A stretch of 64,000 nt of DNA from the NCBI RefSeq assembly GCF_001676655.1, contig NZ_LZDB01000002.1, positions 1,116,001 to 1,180,000 of the forward strand, written 5' to 3'. The notes below the pieces were generated by a model that had not been told where the DNA came from, made no database searches, and worked only from the letters and a program-made list of their open reading frames with translations. Position numbers and translations under genes: made by a program. This DNA comes from Perlucidibaca aquatica (GTDB taxonomy: Bacteria; Pseudomonadota; Gammaproteobacteria; Pseudomonadales; Moraxellaceae). This document shows, one piece after another, positions 19,396 through 30,372 of the stretch (positions are counted from its first letter, which is position 1; each line of letters begins with the position of its first letter).

Positions 19396-19632
19396 TTATT
19401 TGGCGACATCCCGCCCTAGCTGAGCGGCTCGCGAGCTCGTGCTTGTCCCTTCGTTATTCTCACAACGGTTGGGGTCGTCGCCGCAGATAGGGCACTCGCC
19501 ATCACGCAAACCTAATTTATTTAGCCCGCCGCAGGAGCCCTTAATGGGCTCACGTCCGTTCATCACGCCCACGGCCATACCCACGATCACGAACAAAATA
19601 AGTACGAAGCAAACTATGGCCGTGGTCAGCAT
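19396..19632 (-). CDS. nqrM: Na+-NQR maturation factor NqrM
   Basis: NqrM is a small membrane-anchored protein needed to insert the iron centre at the NqrD/NqrE interface of Na+-translocating NADH:quinone reductase. One N-terminal membrane segment (residues 3-24) is followed by the family motif IKGSCGGLNKLG, and the four conserved cysteines are C34, C47, C50 and C57. It closes the nqr operon, 12 nt after apbE. Confidence 0.95.
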   Translation of the reverse strand: MLTTAIVCFVLILFVIVGMAVGVMNGREPIKGSCGGLNKLGLRDGECPICGDDPNRCENNEGTSTSSRAAQLGRDVAK

Positions 19633-19644
19633 GCGGAAACCTCG

Positions 19645-20688
19645 TTATGGCTTAAGAAAAGGCGCAAAGGCCGTAGAGTATCGTGTGTTAAAACCCTGAT
19701 CACTACGCTCAACAAAATACGCGGCAAGTCCGCGCTTTTCCGCTAAGGCCAAGCCTTTGTCAGGGCCCAAGACATTCAGTGCAGTCGCCCACGCATCGGC
19801 CAAGGTGTCATCCCGCGCATCCGGTGACACCACGGTCACCGATACGCCCCGGTGCTGAATTGGACGGCCGGTGGCTGGATCGATGGTATGCGAATAGCGC
19901 ACCCCATTCTCTTCAAAATAGTTGCGATACGAGCCCGAGGTTGAAATTGCTGCCCCGCTGGGCAAGTTCAGAACTTGCAGGGGACGACCGCTACCATCGG
20001 GTTGCTCAATCGCCAGTCGCCACGCTTGACCATCCGGCCGCTTACCTTGGGCACGCAAACTACCGGCGATGCCTACCAGATAGTCCTGAATACCTAAGGC
20101 CTCTAGTGTGGCAGCCAAATCATCAACACCCGCACCTTCGCCCACGGAGGATAGGTCCATGGTCACTGCGCGCTGCTTCATCACTCGGTCAGCATTTACC
20201 GAAAGAGCCACATTGCGCCAGCCCATACGTGAGCGCGCCTGAGCGATATCCGAATCCGATGGAACTCGGCGCGGCTTACTTTCAGCACCAAATCCCCAGA
20301 GGTCTACCAATGGCCCAACGGTGACATCGTAACGACCGTCTGTAGCTTCACTGACTTGAAGTGCTCGCTGTAAGGTTCTGCCCAAGAGTGGGCTCACCGG
20401 CTGCCACGTCTGTAATGGCGCGGCATTCAAGCGCATCAACTCGGTGTCTGTTTGATAGGTGGAGAGCACAGCATTGGCTGCATCTAAGCGGGCTTGCATT
20501 TGCTTTTGTAGGGCGGTAGCCGTCATGCCATTTGGCAGCTCAGCCACTTGGACCTGCCAACGCATGCTGTAAAAAGCGACGCCAGAAACCGCGATGGGCG
20601 GCGGCGGATTACTGCAACCGGCCAACAACGCCAGTATCAGTAAGAAACCCGCACGCAACCCGTGCAACGAATTAACCACCAAAATCAT
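19645..20688 (-). CDS. apbE: FAD:protein FMN transferase (ApbE), lipoprotein
   Basis: ApbE attaches FMN covalently to a Thr in (S/T)GAT motifs, here the acceptors in NqrB and NqrC. The N-terminus is a lipoprotein signal ([10 protein letters not shown]), so the enzyme is anchored on the periplasmic side. Family motifs include [14 protein letters not shown] and [16 protein letters not shown] (usually KG in place of EG). The start is the ATG at 20688, overlapping nqrF by 17 nt; a TTG lies one codon upstream. Its place inside the nqr operon identifies its substrates. Confidence 0.94.
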   Translation of the reverse strand: MILVVNSLHGLRAGFLLILALLAGCSNPPPPIAVSGVAFYSMRWQVQVAELPNGMTATALQKQMQARLDAANAVLSTYQTDTELMRLNAAPLQTWQPVSPLLGRTLQRALQVSEATDGRYDVTVGPLVDLWGFGAESKPRRVPSDSDIAQARSRMGWRNVALSVNADRVMKQRAVTMDLSSVGEGAGVDDLAATLEALGIQDYLVGIAGSLRAQGKRPDGQAWRLAIEQPDGSGRPLQVLNLPSGAAISTSGSYRNYFEENGVRYSHTIDPATGRPIQHRGVSVTVVSPDARDDTLADAWATALNVLGPDKGLALAEKRGLAAYFVERSDQGFNTRYSTAFAPFLKP

Positions 20689-21910
20689 CAAGCAGGATGT
20701 TTTCGCGATCTACGCCCAAGTCCTCAAGCATCTTGATGACAGCCGCGTTCATCATGGGTGGACCACACATGTAGAACTCGCAATCTTCGGGCGCAGGATG
20801 ATCCTTCAGATAGTTCTCATAGAGCACGTTATGAATAAATCCGGTCATGCCCGTCCAATTATCTTCAGGCTGGGGCTCAGATAGCGCGAGATGCCACTGG
20901 AAGCTTGGGTTCTCAGCGGCCAGCTGATCGTACTCATCGACGTAGAAGGTTTCACGCAGCGAACGCGCGCCATACCAAAAGCTGATTTTGCGCTTGCTCT
21001 TCAAGCGGCGCAGCTGATCGAAAATGTGCGACCGCATGGGTGCCATACCCGCGCCACCGCCAATAAAGATCATTTCGGCTTCGGTATTTTTGGCAAAGAA
21101 ATCACCAAACGGGCCGAAAACCGTGATCTTGTCACCGGGCTTGAGGGAGAAGACATAGGACGACATCTTGCCAGGCGGAATTTCGTTGAGCTGACGTAGT
21201 GGCGGCGTAGCGATACGAATATTGAACTTTAAAAGACCCTTCTCATCCGGGTAGTTCGCCATGGAGTATGCGCGAATGGTGGTTTCGGTGGTCTTGGATT
21301 TAACGCTAAACAGATTGAACTTTTCCCAATCAGCGCGGTATTCCGGCTGAATGTCCATGTCTTTGTATTCGCATTCGTAAGGTGGAATTTCCAATTGCAC
21401 ATAACCACCGGCACGGAAATGCACATCCTCACCTTCAGGGAGTTTGAGCGTCAGTTCCTTAATAAACGTAGCCACGTTTTCGTTAGAAATGACTTCGCAC
21501 TCCCAACGCTTCACGCCAAAGAGCTCTTCATCTAGCTCAATGTCCATATCTTGCTTAACTTGCAGCTGACACCCTAAGCGCCAGCCTTCTTTAATTTCAC
21601 GCTTGGTGAAATGCGGCTCCTCGGTTGGCAAAATGTCGCCACCACCCGACTTCACTTTGACTCGGCACTGGCCGCAAGAGCCACCACCACCGCAGGCAGA
21701 CGACAAGAAAATCTTCTGATCGGCCAAGGCACCTAAGAGCTTGCCCCCGCTTTCAATTTGAATGCGTTTTTCGGCATCGCCGTTGATGTCGAGAACCACA
21801 TTTCCAACGGACACTAATTTGGCACGAGCGCCCAAAATCACTAATACCAAGCTCACCACGATACCGGTGAACATCAGCATACTGAGTAGCAGAATATATT
21901 CGGTGGACAT
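20672..21910 (-). CDS. nqrF: Na+-NQR subunit F (NADH-oxidising, 2Fe-2S/FAD)
   Basis: NqrF is the electron entry subunit. An N-terminal membrane helix (residues 4-27) is followed by a plant-type [2Fe-2S] ferredoxin domain with [10 protein letters not shown] and a distal Cys in LGCQL, then a ferredoxin reductase-like domain with the FAD motif RAYSMANYP and the NADH-binding [14 protein letters not shown]. The C-terminus ends in DDFGG, as in other NqrF proteins. Length 412 is typical. It is the sixth gene of the operon. Confidence 0.97.
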   Translation of the reverse strand: MSTEYILLLSMLMFTGIVVSLVLVILGARAKLVSVGNVVLDINGDAEKRIQIESGGKLLGALADQKIFLSSACGGGGSCGQCRVKVKSGGGDILPTEEPHFTKREIKEGWRLGCQLQVKQDMDIELDEELFGVKRWECEVISNENVATFIKELTLKLPEGEDVHFRAGGYVQLEIPPYECEYKDMDIQPEYRADWEKFNLFSVKSKTTETTIRAYSMANYPDEKGLLKFNIRIATPPLRQLNEIPPGKMSSYVFSLKPGDKITVFGPFGDFFAKNTEAEMIFIGGGAGMAPMRSHIFDQLRRLKSKRKISFWYGARSLRETFYVDEYDQLAAENPSFQWHLALSEPQPEDNWTGMTGFIHNVLYENYLKDHPAPEDCEFYMCGPPMMNAAVIKMLEDLGVDRENILLDDFGG

Positions 21911-21925
21911 GACCTTCCCCTCTCC

Positions 21926-22543
21926 TTAGAGCTGTATGCCAGAGAACGACATGAAGCCCAGCGACATCAGGCCCACGGTAATAAACGTAATGCCCAAGCC
22001 CTTTAGACCGGCAGGCACATCACTGTATTTCAGCTTCTCGCGAATACCCGCCAACAGAGCAATAGCCAGCGCCCAAGAAAAGCCCGCGCCAATGCCAAAG
22101 ACCACACTTTCTGGCAAGTTGTACTCGCGCTGCTGCATAAACAAAGCACCACCTAAAATGGCACAGTTCACGGTAATCAACGGTAAGAATATGCCCAGCG
22201 CGTTATAAAGCGACTGAACATACTTATCGAGAAACATCTCCAAAATTTGCACAAAGGCCGCGATGATGCAGATGTAGACCATGAGCGCGAGAAAGCTCAA
22301 ATCCACACTGTCGGCGTCGGTCATTCCGGTCCATTCAAGGGCGCCGGCTTTGAGCAAATAGTTAAACGCCAAGTTATTGATCGGCATGGTCAAAGCCATG
22401 ACCACGACCACGGCGATCCCCAACATGATGGCCGTTTGAATTTTCTTGGATATGGCTAAGAATGTGCACATGCCTAGGAAGAAGGCTAGCGCCATGTTCT
22501 CAATAAACACTGAACGCACAAAAAGACTGATGTAATGTTCCAT
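21926..22543 (-). CDS. nqrE: Na+-NQR subunit E
   Basis: Integral membrane subunit of 205 residues with six predicted helices. The conserved half-motifs with the iron-ligating Cys are visible: [13 protein letters not shown] in the first half and [12 protein letters not shown] in the second. With NqrD it forms the pseudo-symmetric pair holding the intramembrane iron centre and part of the Na+ path. It lies between nqrD and nqrF with 12-15 nt spacers. Confidence 0.97.
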   Translation of the reverse strand: MEHYISLFVRSVFIENMALAFFLGMCTFLAISKKIQTAIMLGIAVVVVMALTMPINNLAFNYLLKAGALEWTGMTDADSVDLSFLALMVYICIIAAFVQILEMFLDKYVQSLYNALGIFLPLITVNCAILGGALFMQQREYNLPESVVFGIGAGFSWALAIALLAGIREKLKYSDVPAGLKGLGITFITVGLMSLGFMSFSGIQL

Positions 22544-22555
22544 GATGGCGCTCCG

Positions 22556-23227
22556 TTAATGCGTCTGCTGTGCCTTGGAATTCGGCGCAATGCGGAACTC
22601 ATCTTTTTCTTGTTGCTCAGGTTTCCAGCTGCGTAATGCCCAAATGATGAAGCCGATCAGGAAAAACGCTGACGGCGGCAGCAACATTAAGCCATTGGGT
22701 AAATACCAGCCGCCCTGCGAAATGGGTAGCAGTACCGGCAGCCCAAACCATGTGCCCGCGCCAAAGATTTCGCGAACGGTGCCAACAACCAACAGCAATG
22801 CCGAATAACCTAAGCCATTCCCCAAGCCATCCATAAAGCTTCGGCCCGGGGGATTTTTCATGGCATAGGCCTCGAGCCGACCCATGACAATACAGTTGGT
22901 AATGATCAAACCAACGAACACCGACATCTGCTTCGCAATGGCTGGCGAAAAGGCCTGCAAAAATTGATCAACAATAATCACCAGCGATGCCACCACCACC
23001 ATCTGCACGATGATGCGGATCGCATTGGGAATGAAGTCGCGAATCATGGAAACAAACAGGTTGGAAAACGCCGTCACCACCGTCAGGCCGATAGACATGG
23101 CCAAGGCTGTTTTCATGTTGGCGGTGACCGCCAACGCCGAGCAAATCCCCAACACCTGAAACACTACGGGATTGGTATTGAGAATGGGCTGAACCAAAAT
23201 GTCGCGAATGCTTTGCTTATCGGACAT
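22556..23227 (-). CDS. nqrD: Na+-NQR subunit D
   Basis: Integral membrane subunit paralogous to NqrE, with [15 protein letters not shown] and [20 protein letters not shown] carrying the conserved Cys residues. Two adjacent ATG codons (23230 and 23227) follow an AGGAG site; the second has better spacing and gives MSDKQSIRD. The upstream one sits next to the nqrC stop. The C-terminus has a short hydrophilic tail. Confidence 0.96.
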   Translation of the reverse strand: MSDKQSIRDILVQPILNTNPVVFQVLGICSALAVTANMKTALAMSIGLTVVTAFSNLFVSMIRDFIPNAIRIIVQMVVVASLVIIVDQFLQAFSPAIAKQMSVFVGLIITNCIVMGRLEAYAMKNPPGRSFMDGLGNGLGYSALLLVVGTVREIFGAGTWFGLPVLLPISQGGWYLPNGLMLLPPSAFFLIGFIIWALRSWKPEQQEKDEFRIAPNSKAQQTH

Positions 23228-23229
23228 CA

Positions 23230-24015
23230 TCAAACTCCTGTCTCGCGAACTTTGGCTAGAAACTTACGGAAACCTAAGTCCCCCAACCAAAATTGGACTA
23301 AATGCGTAACACCATTACTGGTCAGCGTGGCGCCCGATAGGGCATCGACTTGATGCACCGCTTCCGGTTTTTCCAAGTTCACGCCCTTGTGTAAAGCCAG
23401 CACCGGTGAGCCCTGCTGATCGGCATACACTTGCTTGCCAGACCAACTCGCTTTCCACGCGGGATTATCAACCTCTCCGCCCAAGCCTGGCGTTTCTGCA
23501 TGCTCGGTAAAGGTAATACCGGCAACGGTATTGGCATCGCTCTTCAGCACGAGATAGCCATACAGCGTTGACCACAGGCCATAGCCGGAGATCGGCAGAA
23601 CCAAGCGCGAGGCTTTACCATCCGGGCCACGCAGCACATAAACATCGGCTTCCAAAGCGCGCCGCTTAAGACCCGCAATGTCCTGCTCAGGCGTGAGTGC
23701 AATGGATCTCTTGGGATCACGCGTGGCTTTACGTTGATCGTAAGGATCATCGAGAGTCAAACGACGATACGCACCGGTATCCAAGTCGACCAAATAACGC
23801 TCTAAACGGGCAAACTCGCTTTGGACTTGTGCAGCGCTGCCCTCCCCTTCAGCCAATATACCGACTGCCGACAGGATCTTTCGCTGCTTATCTAACGCAC
23901 GGTTCACTTCTTGTATCGGCTTTAACAGCGTGACGGCAGCAGCCAGCGCAATCGAACACACGACCGAGAGAACAACGGCGACCGTAATGGTTCGGGCATT
24001 GGATTCATTAGACAT
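23230..24015 (-). CDS. nqrC: Na+-NQR subunit C (covalent FMN)
   Basis: NqrC has one N-terminal membrane helix (residues 8-30) and a periplasmic FMN-binding domain. The flavinylation motif is [10 protein letters not shown], with T230 as the expected FMN acceptor modified by ApbE. Length 261 matches the family. Its start overlaps nqrB by 8 nt and its end meets nqrD. Confidence 0.97.
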   Translation of the reverse strand: MSNESNARTITVAVVLSVVCSIALAAAVTLLKPIQEVNRALDKQRKILSAVGILAEGEGSAAQVQSEFARLERYLVDLDTGAYRRLTLDDPYDQRKATRDPKRSIALTPEQDIAGLKRRALEADVYVLRGPDGKASRLVLPISGYGLWSTLYGYLVLKSDANTVAGITFTEHAETPGLGGEVDNPAWKASWSGKQVYADQQGSPVLALHKGVNLEKPEAVHQVDALSGATLTSNGVTHLVQFWLGDLGFRKFLAKVRETGV

Positions 24016-25273
24016 TTCGTGCTGCCCTCCGCTTAATGTTGGCTTGAATCACGAAATAATCGATGAGTGGCGCGGTCAGGTTGGCGAACAAAATGGCCAG
24101 CATCACCCCTTCCGGATACGCCGGATTCACGACACGAATTAACACCGTCATGATTCCAATCACAGCACCAAAAATCCAACGGCCCGTGTGCGTCATGGCC
24201 GCAGAAACAGGATCGGTGGCCATAAACACCATGCCGAACGCAAAGCCGCCGAGCACGAAATGCCAATACCAAGGCATCGCAAACATCGGGTTGGTATCTG
24301 AGCCCACCGCATTCAGGAGGAGAGACGTCGCCATCATGCCCAGTAAAACGCCTGCCATGATTCGCCAAGAGGCCACACGGGTGGCCAACAAAATAACAGC
24401 GCCGATCAGAATGGCGGCGGTGGAAACTTCACCCACCGAACCGGGGATGGCACCGATAAACGCATCGAACCAGGTCAGCGGCTGCAAACCACTTTCGCCA
24501 ATACGTTGGATATTTTCGTAACCTGACGCACTGGCCTGGCCCAGCGCGGTTGCGCCAGTAAAGCCATCAATGGCCTGGCCCCAGAGACTCGGATTAGCGG
24601 CGGTCCACACGGTATCGCCAGAGAGCTGTGCCGGGTAAGCAAAAAACAAGAATGCACGACCTGCGAGCGCCGGGTTGACAAAGTTTTTACCGGTGCCGCC
24701 AAAGACTTCCTTCGCCACGACCACGCCAAAGCTGATTCCAAGCGCCACTTGCCATAAAGGAATGGTTGGCGGGCAAATCAAGGCAAAGAGCACGGAGGTG
24801 ACGAAAAAGCCTTCATTCACTTCATGTCCACGCTTTTGGGCAAACAGCACTTCCCAGAAACCGCCAACCACAAAGGTGACCAAGTAAATAGGCACAAAGT
24901 AGGTCGCGCCATAGATCAGACAGTCCCACCAGCTTTGATGGTCAAAGCCTGCCACTAAACTAATCACTGCCACGCGCCAGGCTTCTGTGAGCTGATCTGG
25001 GCTGGCCCCTTGGGCATTTGCCAAGAGCAACAACGCTTGATTTCCGACGTTCCACATCCCCAGCAGCATGGCGGGGAACGTCGCGGCCCAGACAATAATC
25101 ATGATGCGTTTCAGGTCAATAGAGTCCCGCACATGCGCAGCCGCATGAGTGACTTTTTTCGGGCTGTAGAAAAAAGTATCAACGGCTTCAAACAACGCCG
25201 CCCAGCTCTCATGCTTTCCGCCTTTCTGAAAGTCAGGCGCCATGTCTTCTAATTTATTTTTTAGCCAGCTCAA
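24008..25273 (-). CDS. nqrB: Na+-NQR subunit B (covalent FMN, Na+ channel)
   Basis: The largest membrane subunit, 421 residues and about ten helices; it carries a covalent FMN and the Na+ translocation path. The acceptor motif is GFTGATALG with T242 as the expected flavinylated Thr. The start codon is TTG, decided by a strong AAGGAGG site overlapping the end of nqrA, 3 nt upstream. A neighbouring ATG-free N-terminus ([12 protein letters not shown]) fits the family. Confidence 0.96.
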   Translation of the reverse strand: MSWLKNKLEDMAPDFQKGGKHESWAALFEAVDTFFYSPKKVTHAAAHVRDSIDLKRIMIIVWAATFPAMLLGMWNVGNQALLLLANAQGASPDQLTEAWRVAVISLVAGFDHQSWWDCLIYGATYFVPIYLVTFVVGGFWEVLFAQKRGHEVNEGFFVTSVLFALICPPTIPLWQVALGISFGVVVAKEVFGGTGKNFVNPALAGRAFLFFAYPAQLSGDTVWTAANPSLWGQAIDGFTGATALGQASASGYENIQRIGESGLQPLTWFDAFIGAIPGSVGEVSTAAILIGAVILLATRVASWRIMAGVLLGMMATSLLLNAVGSDTNPMFAMPWYWHFVLGGFAFGMVFMATDPVSAAMTHTGRWIFGAVIGIMTVLIRVVNPAYPEGVMLAILFANLTAPLIDYFVIQANIKRRAARNV

Positions 25274-25276
25274 GGC

Positions 25277-26611
25277 TTAGCCCTCCTTTTCAATGCTGGT
25301 TAGCACATCGCGCAGAATGGGCCCGTACTCATATTTACCCGGACAGGCATACGTACACAGCGCCAAATCTTCCTCATCCAACTCTAAGCAACCTAAAGCC
25401 TGAGCTTGATCGGTATCGCCAATTAACAAGCTACGCAGCAGCTGTGTCGGCAAGATATCCAGAGGCATAACCTGCTCATAAGTGCCAACAGGCACCATGG
25501 CTCGTTCCGAGCCGTTGGTACTGGTCGTTAACGGAAACGTTTTTCTTAGGAATTTACCGAGGTACAGATTGAGCACTGAACTGCGATGTGTGCCGGGACG
25601 GAAATAGTGCAGCAACTCGCGCTCGCGCCCCTCAGCCAAGGCCGAAACTTGCAAGTGGTAGCGCCCCAAATACGCCTCGGCACCCTGCGCATGACGTCCC
25701 GACAAGACTGAGCCCGAAATCACTCGGTTTTCGCCGGGCGCCAACTCACCCGCAGTCAATTCAATTAAGCAAGCGCCCAAACGCGTTTCCACCAAACGTG
25801 GACGCTGCACAACTGGGCCCGCTAGGGAGACAACACGGCGAGTGTCTAATCGCCCGGAAACGAATAAACGCCCGATCGCAATCACATCCTGATAGTTCAG
25901 GTGCCAAACCGTGCGAGACGCAGAGGCCGGCGATAAAAAATGAATATGGGTGCCGACGAGTCCTGCAGGATGAGGTCCGGCAAATGACTCTACAGCTGCC
26001 GGCCCCGTGGCGAATGTCGCCTCGGGTGAACGCACCAGCCATACCTTTTGGGTGAGACGAGACAGGACCGTCAGACCATCGACAAAGGCTTGCTCAGCTT
26101 GTGCAATCACCACTGCAGGATCAACCGCCAGTGGGTTGGTATCCATGGCGTTAACAAAAATCGCGGTGGGCTCCGTTCCCGGCACGGGCACCTTACTAAA
26201 CGGTCGCGTCCGCAGAGCAGCCCATAGACCCGATGCCAGTAGCTGAGATGTCACCTGGCTCGTATCGAGTGTTGCCAGTGCTGCACGATCGTAGGCCGTA
26301 AATGCCACGGACTCGGTGTTGCTCTGATCAACATCAATAACCAAGGAAATAAATGCTCGTCGTGCGCCACGATGAATGGCGCGAACTCGCCCGCTGGCGG
26401 GTGCGGTAAAAATCACATCGGTATTTTTCTTATCCGAAAACAACGCCTGCCCTGTGATAACGGCATCGCCTTCAGCCACTTTCATGGTGGGTTGCAGGCC
26501 GGGAAAATCTGCTCCGAGTACCGCGACGCTGTTGACTTGAGCAATCTCTGTCAGCATTTGAGCTGGCGCACCTGCTATGGGCAGGTCCAGCCCTCGCTTG
26601 ATTTTAATCAT
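25277..26611 (-). CDS. nqrA: Na+-NQR subunit A
   Basis: First gene of the nqr operon. NqrA is the cytoplasmic, quinone-associated subunit related to RnfC. The N-terminus ([16 protein letters not shown]) is diagnostic, followed by the barrel-sandwich region and a C-terminus with [24 protein letters not shown]. Length 444 is normal. A perfect TATAAT -10 lies about 85 nt upstream. Confidence 0.97.
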   Translation of the reverse strand: MIKIKRGLDLPIAGAPAQMLTEIAQVNSVAVLGADFPGLQPTMKVAEGDAVITGQALFSDKKNTDVIFTAPASGRVRAIHRGARRAFISLVIDVDQSNTESVAFTAYDRAALATLDTSQVTSQLLASGLWAALRTRPFSKVPVPGTEPTAIFVNAMDTNPLAVDPAVVIAQAEQAFVDGLTVLSRLTQKVWLVRSPEATFATGPAAVESFAGPHPAGLVGTHIHFLSPASASRTVWHLNYQDVIAIGRLFVSGRLDTRRVVSLAGPVVQRPRLVETRLGACLIELTAGELAPGENRVISGSVLSGRHAQGAEAYLGRYHLQVSALAEGRERELLHYFRPGTHRSSVLNLYLGKFLRKTFPLTTSTNGSERAMVPVGTYEQVMPLDILPTQLLRSLLIGDTDQAQALGCLELDEEDLALCTYACPGKYEYGPILRDVLTSIEKEG

Positions 26612-26695
26612 GAGTTATTCCACAGCGAGTCATTGTTTTGTACGACCAACGAAGTACCGCGCGCAAGCCGATTCCTTCGACAGCATATCGTCTGG

Positions 26696-26723
26696 ATTAT
26701 AGTGAAATGCAGCGTCATGAAAA
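26696..26723 (-). promoter_or_regulatory. Candidate sigma-70 promoter of the nqr operon
   Basis: On the minus strand a perfect TATAAT (26701-26696) is preceded, 16 nt upstream, by TTTTCA (26723-26718). It lies between the terminator of the upstream GAPDH gene and nqrA, the right place for the operon promoter. Confidence 0.6.
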
Positions 26724-26725
26724 GC

Positions 26726-26752
26726 AAAACGGGAGCCGAAGCTCCCGTTTTT
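26726..26752. terminator. Intrinsic terminator after the GAPDH gene
   Basis: Stem cgggagc / gctcccg with loop cgaa, flanked by A4 and T5 runs. It separates the minus-strand yaaA/DUF1244/GAPDH block from nqr. Confidence 0.88.
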
Positions 26753-26786
26753 AGACCAGCTGCACAACGCCGGAATCAGGCTTGCC

Positions 26787-28241
26787 TCAGCCCTCAATAG
26801 GCAGATGCAGGTAGTGCGTGCCGGACACTTGCTCAGCAATACGCATGACCTGACAGCTATAACCCATCTCGTTGTCGTACCAGACATAGAGGTTAGCGCG
26901 ATTGCCATTCACGATGGTGGCTTGGGCATCAAAGACACCTGCCGAACGCGACCCGATAAAGTCCGACGACACCACTTCCGTGGAGTTCGTATAGTCGATC
27001 TGGTCCTGCAGATTGGAGTGCAGCGAGACCTGACGCAGGAACTCGTTGATCTCTTCCTTGCTCGCGGCCTTTTCCAGCGTCAGGCTAAGAATAGCCATGG
27101 ACACATTCGGCGTCGGTACGCGAATCGAGTTACCGGTGAGCTTGCCGAGCAATTCCGGCAGCGCCTTGGCCACGGCCTTGGCAGCACCGGTTTCGGTGAT
27201 GACCATGTTGAGCACGGCGGAACGACCACGGCGATCAGCCTTGTGGTAGTTGTCGATGAGGTTCTGGTCGTTGGTGAACGAGTGCACAGTCTCAACGTGG
27301 CCAGACAGAATACCGAAGTGGTCATTCATGACCTTGAGCACCGGCGTGATGGCGTTGGTGGTGCAGGACGCGGCAGACAGAATGGTGTCGGCATCGGTGA
27401 TGGTGTCGTTATTCACGCCATAGACCAGGTTCTTGATGGTGCCTTTGGCGGGTGCCGTGAGAATCACACGGGTCACACCGGGACAGGTCAGGTGACGGCC
27501 AAGACCGGCGTCATCCTTAAGCTTGCCGGTATTGTCGATCAGCAGCGCGTTGCTGATGCCATACGCGGTGTAATCAATCTCTTCCGGCTGCGAGGCGTAA
27601 ATCACTTTAATGAAGTTGCCGTTGGCGATGATGGCTTCGTTTTCCTCATCGACCGCGATGGTGCCTTCGAACGGACCGTGGATGGAGTCACGACGCAGCA
27701 GCGACGCACGCTTCTGCAGATCGCCATCGGTAGTTTTGCGCACAACGATGGCGCGCAGACGCAGACCGCCCAGATTGCCGGCTTTCTCAATCAGCAAACG
27801 CGCCAGGATGCGGCCAATACGACCGAAGCCATAAAGCACAACATCGCGTGGCTCGCCCTGCGGCGTTAAACCAATGCCCGGCTGCACAGCAGCGGCAACA
27901 AAGGCGCGCAAATCGCTGCCATTGCCGTTTTCACGGTAATCAATGGCGAGCTTGCCGATATCAATCTCACAGGTGCCCACATCCAGCGATGCAATGATTT
28001 CAAGGATAGGGAAGGTATCGACCACCGACAGATCACCGGCAATCATACGGACGCGACGGTGGCTCTTGAGGATTTGAATAACCGAACGATTGACCAAGGA
28101 GCGACCAAAAACCGTCACCACGACGTTGCGCTCGCGGGCTAGGCGGCCCAGCACCGGAATCATAGACTCGGCAATGGCCTCACGGTTTTTCCAGCGACCA
28201 AAGTGGTCGGCTTGCAGGGCTTTAATGGTTTCCACGGACAC
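26787..28241 (-). CDS. Glyceraldehyde-3-phosphate dehydrogenase, long form
   Basis: A 484-residue GAPDH, about 150 residues longer than the classical enzyme because of an N-terminal helical extension before the NAD fold (VVLYGFGRIGRILARLLIEK). The catalytic Cys is C293 in SAASCTTNAITP, and the C-terminus has WYDNEMGYSCQVMRI. This long type occurs in Pseudomonadales beside nqrA. The GTG start giving MSVETIKALQ was chosen because GAGGA lies 7 nt ahead; a TTG seven codons upstream is also open. It is last in a co-directional block with yaaA and a DUF1244 gene and is followed by a terminator. Confidence 0.93.
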   Translation of the reverse strand: MSVETIKALQADHFGRWKNREAIAESMIPVLGRLARERNVVVTVFGRSLVNRSVIQILKSHRRVRMIAGDLSVVDTFPILEIIASLDVGTCEIDIGKLAIDYRENGNGSDLRAFVAAAVQPGIGLTPQGEPRDVVLYGFGRIGRILARLLIEKAGNLGGLRLRAIVVRKTTDGDLQKRASLLRRDSIHGPFEGTIAVDEENEAIIANGNFIKVIYASQPEEIDYTAYGISNALLIDNTGKLKDDAGLGRHLTCPGVTRVILTAPAKGTIKNLVYGVNNDTITDADTILSAASCTTNAITPVLKVMNDHFGILSGHVETVHSFTNDQNLIDNYHKADRRGRSAVLNMVITETGAAKAVAKALPELLGKLTGNSIRVPTPNVSMAILSLTLEKAASKEEINEFLRQVSLHSNLQDQIDYTNSTEVVSSDFIGSRSAGVFDAQATIVNGNRANLYVWYDNEMGYSCQVMRIAEQVSGTHYLHLPIEG

Positions 28242-28277
28242 GGTCAATTCCTCGTAAAGCAAAATTAGGGCGCGAGT

Positions 28278-28541
28278 TTAAGGCTTTTGGTGGGCTGCCT
28301 TCCAGTCCTCATAGGGCATGCCATACACCTGCTGACGAGCGGCAGCATCCGATAAGGCGATTCCTTGCTGCTCGGCTTCCGCTCGAAGCCACTTAGACAG
28401 GCAGTTACGACAGAAGCCCGACAAGTTCATCAAATCCATATTTTGCACGTCGGTGCGCGCCTGCAAATGCGCTACCAAACGGCGAAAAGCAGCCGCTTCA
28501 AGTTGCTGCTGTTGCTCGGCAGTTAAGGCTTGAAAGCTCAT
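28278..28541 (-). CDS. DUF1244 family protein
   Basis: An 87-residue protein with the DUF1244 core FRRLVAHLQARTDVQNMDLMNL, then GFCRNCLSKW with a CxxC pair, and VYGMPYEDWKA at the end. Function is unknown. The CxxC suggests metal or redox binding, but only one Cys pair exists. It overlaps yaaA by 4 nt and precedes the GAPDH gene by 15 nt, so the three genes are likely co-transcribed. Confidence 0.9.
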   Translation of the reverse strand: MSFQALTAEQQQQLEAAAFRRLVAHLQARTDVQNMDLMNLSGFCRNCLSKWLRAEAEQQGIALSDAAARQQVYGMPYEDWKAAHQKP

Positions 28542-29323
28542 GGCGATACTCCTTCGCGACGTGTAAATACAAGGGTTTGGCCCGAGCTAAGGGCGCTATT
28601 AAAGGCATAGCCGTCCACGTCAAAATCGCGCAGATCGTTAGGTTGGCGAACATCGTTTTGTAACAGCCATGCCGCCATACGGCCCCGGGCCTTTTTGGCA
28701 AAAAAGCTGATCATTTTGTATTGGCCACTTTTTTCGTCTTTAAACTGTGGCGTGTAAATCGTGGCATTTAATTTTTTTGGCTGAACCGAACGGAAGTATT
28801 CATTTGAGGCCAAATTGATTAACACATCATCGCCCTGCTCTGCCAACGCCGCGTTCAATGCCTGCGTAATACGTTCACCCCAAAAATCGTAAAGCTGCTT
28901 TCCTCGCGGATTCGGCAGCTCAGTGCCCATTTCAAGTCGATAAGGCAACATCAGGTCCAAGGGCCTTAACAGCCCATACAGCCCCGATAAAATGCGTAAA
29001 TGCTGTTGTGCACGCGCTAATTCAGCGGCACTCAAACGCGTCACATCCAGACCGGTATAGACATCACCCTTAAAAGCAAACAGCGCCGGTCTCGCCTCAG
29101 GCTCGGAAAATTCCTGATGCCAAGTCTGAAAGCGCGCCACATTGAGTGCAGCCAGCTTGTCCGAAAGCGACATCAGTGTAGCCACTTGCGCAGGCGTGTA
29201 ATCGCGCAAAACTGCCACTAACTCAGCAGAGTCGCTTAGGAAGCCTGGGCGTGAAGTCGCTAAATCAGCAGGTAAGGGCGACTCATAATCCAGGGTTTTG
29301 GCAGGCGAAATCACGGTAAGCAT
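28538..29323 (-). CDS. yaaA: Peroxide stress protein YaaA
   Basis: YaaA (DUF328/UPF0246) limits unincorporated iron and DNA damage during peroxide stress and has a DNA-binding helix-hairpin-helix fold in E. coli. The N-terminus MLTVISPAKTLDYESPLP and internal segments TGLDVTRLSAAEL, YRLEMGTELPN and LINLASNEYF are characteristic. Length 261 is normal. It is first of the block with DUF1244 and GAPDH, and diverges from the MBL hydrolase gene. Confidence 0.95.
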   Translation of the reverse strand: MLTVISPAKTLDYESPLPADLATSRPGFLSDSAELVAVLRDYTPAQVATLMSLSDKLAALNVARFQTWHQEFSEPEARPALFAFKGDVYTGLDVTRLSAAELARAQQHLRILSGLYGLLRPLDLMLPYRLEMGTELPNPRGKQLYDFWGERITQALNAALAEQGDDVLINLASNEYFRSVQPKKLNATIYTPQFKDEKSGQYKMISFFAKKARGRMAAWLLQNDVRQPNDLRDFDVDGYAFNSALSSGQTLVFTRREGVSP

Positions 29324-29454
29324 GGTGGTATCTCAGCAGGCACATCGATCAAGTCGATAAAATTAGCCGCTAGTATAGAGGCCTGACCTGCGCTGCCAAC
29401 GCTACGCTGTGATAAAAGCGCAGCATGAATTTCAAATTGCTGTTGAGATAACCC

Positions 29455-30342
29455 ATGACACCCAGCGCTACCGATGTTGCCACTCAGCACGATGTGACTA
29501 TTTCGCCCGGTGTTGCCGTAGCGCTCAGCCCTCGCGTCACCCGGATAACTGCGCCTAATGCCAGCATGATGACGGGTCCCGGCACCAACAGCTATTTGCT
29601 GATTGGCCAAGACAAGGTGGTCTGCGTTGATCCCGGCCCTGCAGACGAGCAACACTTCTCAGCGCTGATGCAGGCAGTCGCCGATAGTGGCAAGCCACTG
29701 ACCCATATATTGTTAACGCATACCCATCGTGATCATTCGCCGGGGTGCTCCGCGCTGGTCGCTGCAACCGGGGCTCTGGTCTTTGGCATGGCGCCTTTAG
29801 CCAGTGATCCCAGCCAAGACCGTGACACTGAGATTAATCACACCCTTCAAGACGGGGATTGCTTTCAGGACTTGGGATGGCCGTTACACGTCATCCACAC
29901 GCCCGGCCATGTTGAAAACCATCTTTGTTTTCATGCCCCCGAAGATGGCTGGTTAATTACCGGCGACCATCTTATTCAAGGCTCAACTGTGGTCATCATT
30001 CCGCCTCATGGCCGCCTTGGAGACTACCTAGCGTCACTGCGTAAGCTACTGCCCTTGCAGCTGACCGCATTATTGCCGGGCCACGGGCGCGTCATGGCAG
30101 ATGCCAATGCTGTTATTAACGGCACACTGGCGCACCGGCAGCAGCGCGAAGATAAAGTCCTGCGCTGCCTGACGCATAGCCCCCAAGCTCTCGCTGACCT
30201 GGTGCTGACGGTGTATGACGATGTTGCACCCTGGCTGCATGGTATCGCCAAGTACAGTCTGCTGGCTCACCTCATTAAGCTCGCCGAAGAAAATCGTGCG
30301 ACGGAAAGCGCCGAAGGCTGGCAAGCAGTTCAGGTAAACTAG
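29455..30342 (+). CDS. MBL-fold metallohydrolase (LACTB2-like)
   Basis: The metallo-beta-lactamase metal-binding motif HTHRDHSPG is at about residues 88-96, followed by HTPGHVENHLCF and GDHLIQGST. After the catalytic domain a C-terminal winged-helix-like region starts near HRQQREDKVLRCL, the pattern of LACTB2-type hydrolases, some of which are ribonucleases. Substrate is unknown. It is 30 nt upstream of the ABC1 kinase gene in the same direction. Confidence 0.88.
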   Translation: MTPSATDVATQHDVTISPGVAVALSPRVTRITAPNASMMTGPGTNSYLLIGQDKVVCVDPGPADEQHFSALMQAVADSGKPLTHILLTHTHRDHSPGCSALVAATGALVFGMAPLASDPSQDRDTEINHTLQDGDCFQDLGWPLHVIHTPGHVENHLCFHAPEDGWLITGDHLIQGSTVVIIPPHGRLGDYLASLRKLLPLQLTALLPGHGRVMADANAVINGTLAHRQQREDKVLRCLTHSPQALADLVLTVYDDVAPWLHGIAKYSLLAHLIKLAEENRATESAEGWQAVQVN

Positions 30343-30372
30343 ACCGAAGATTTATTGCACAGGAAAGCTTGC

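Noticed and set aside
26805-27869. 354-codon open frame on the plus strand
   Set aside because: Antisense shadow of the GAPDH gene; no motif and no ribosome-binding site.
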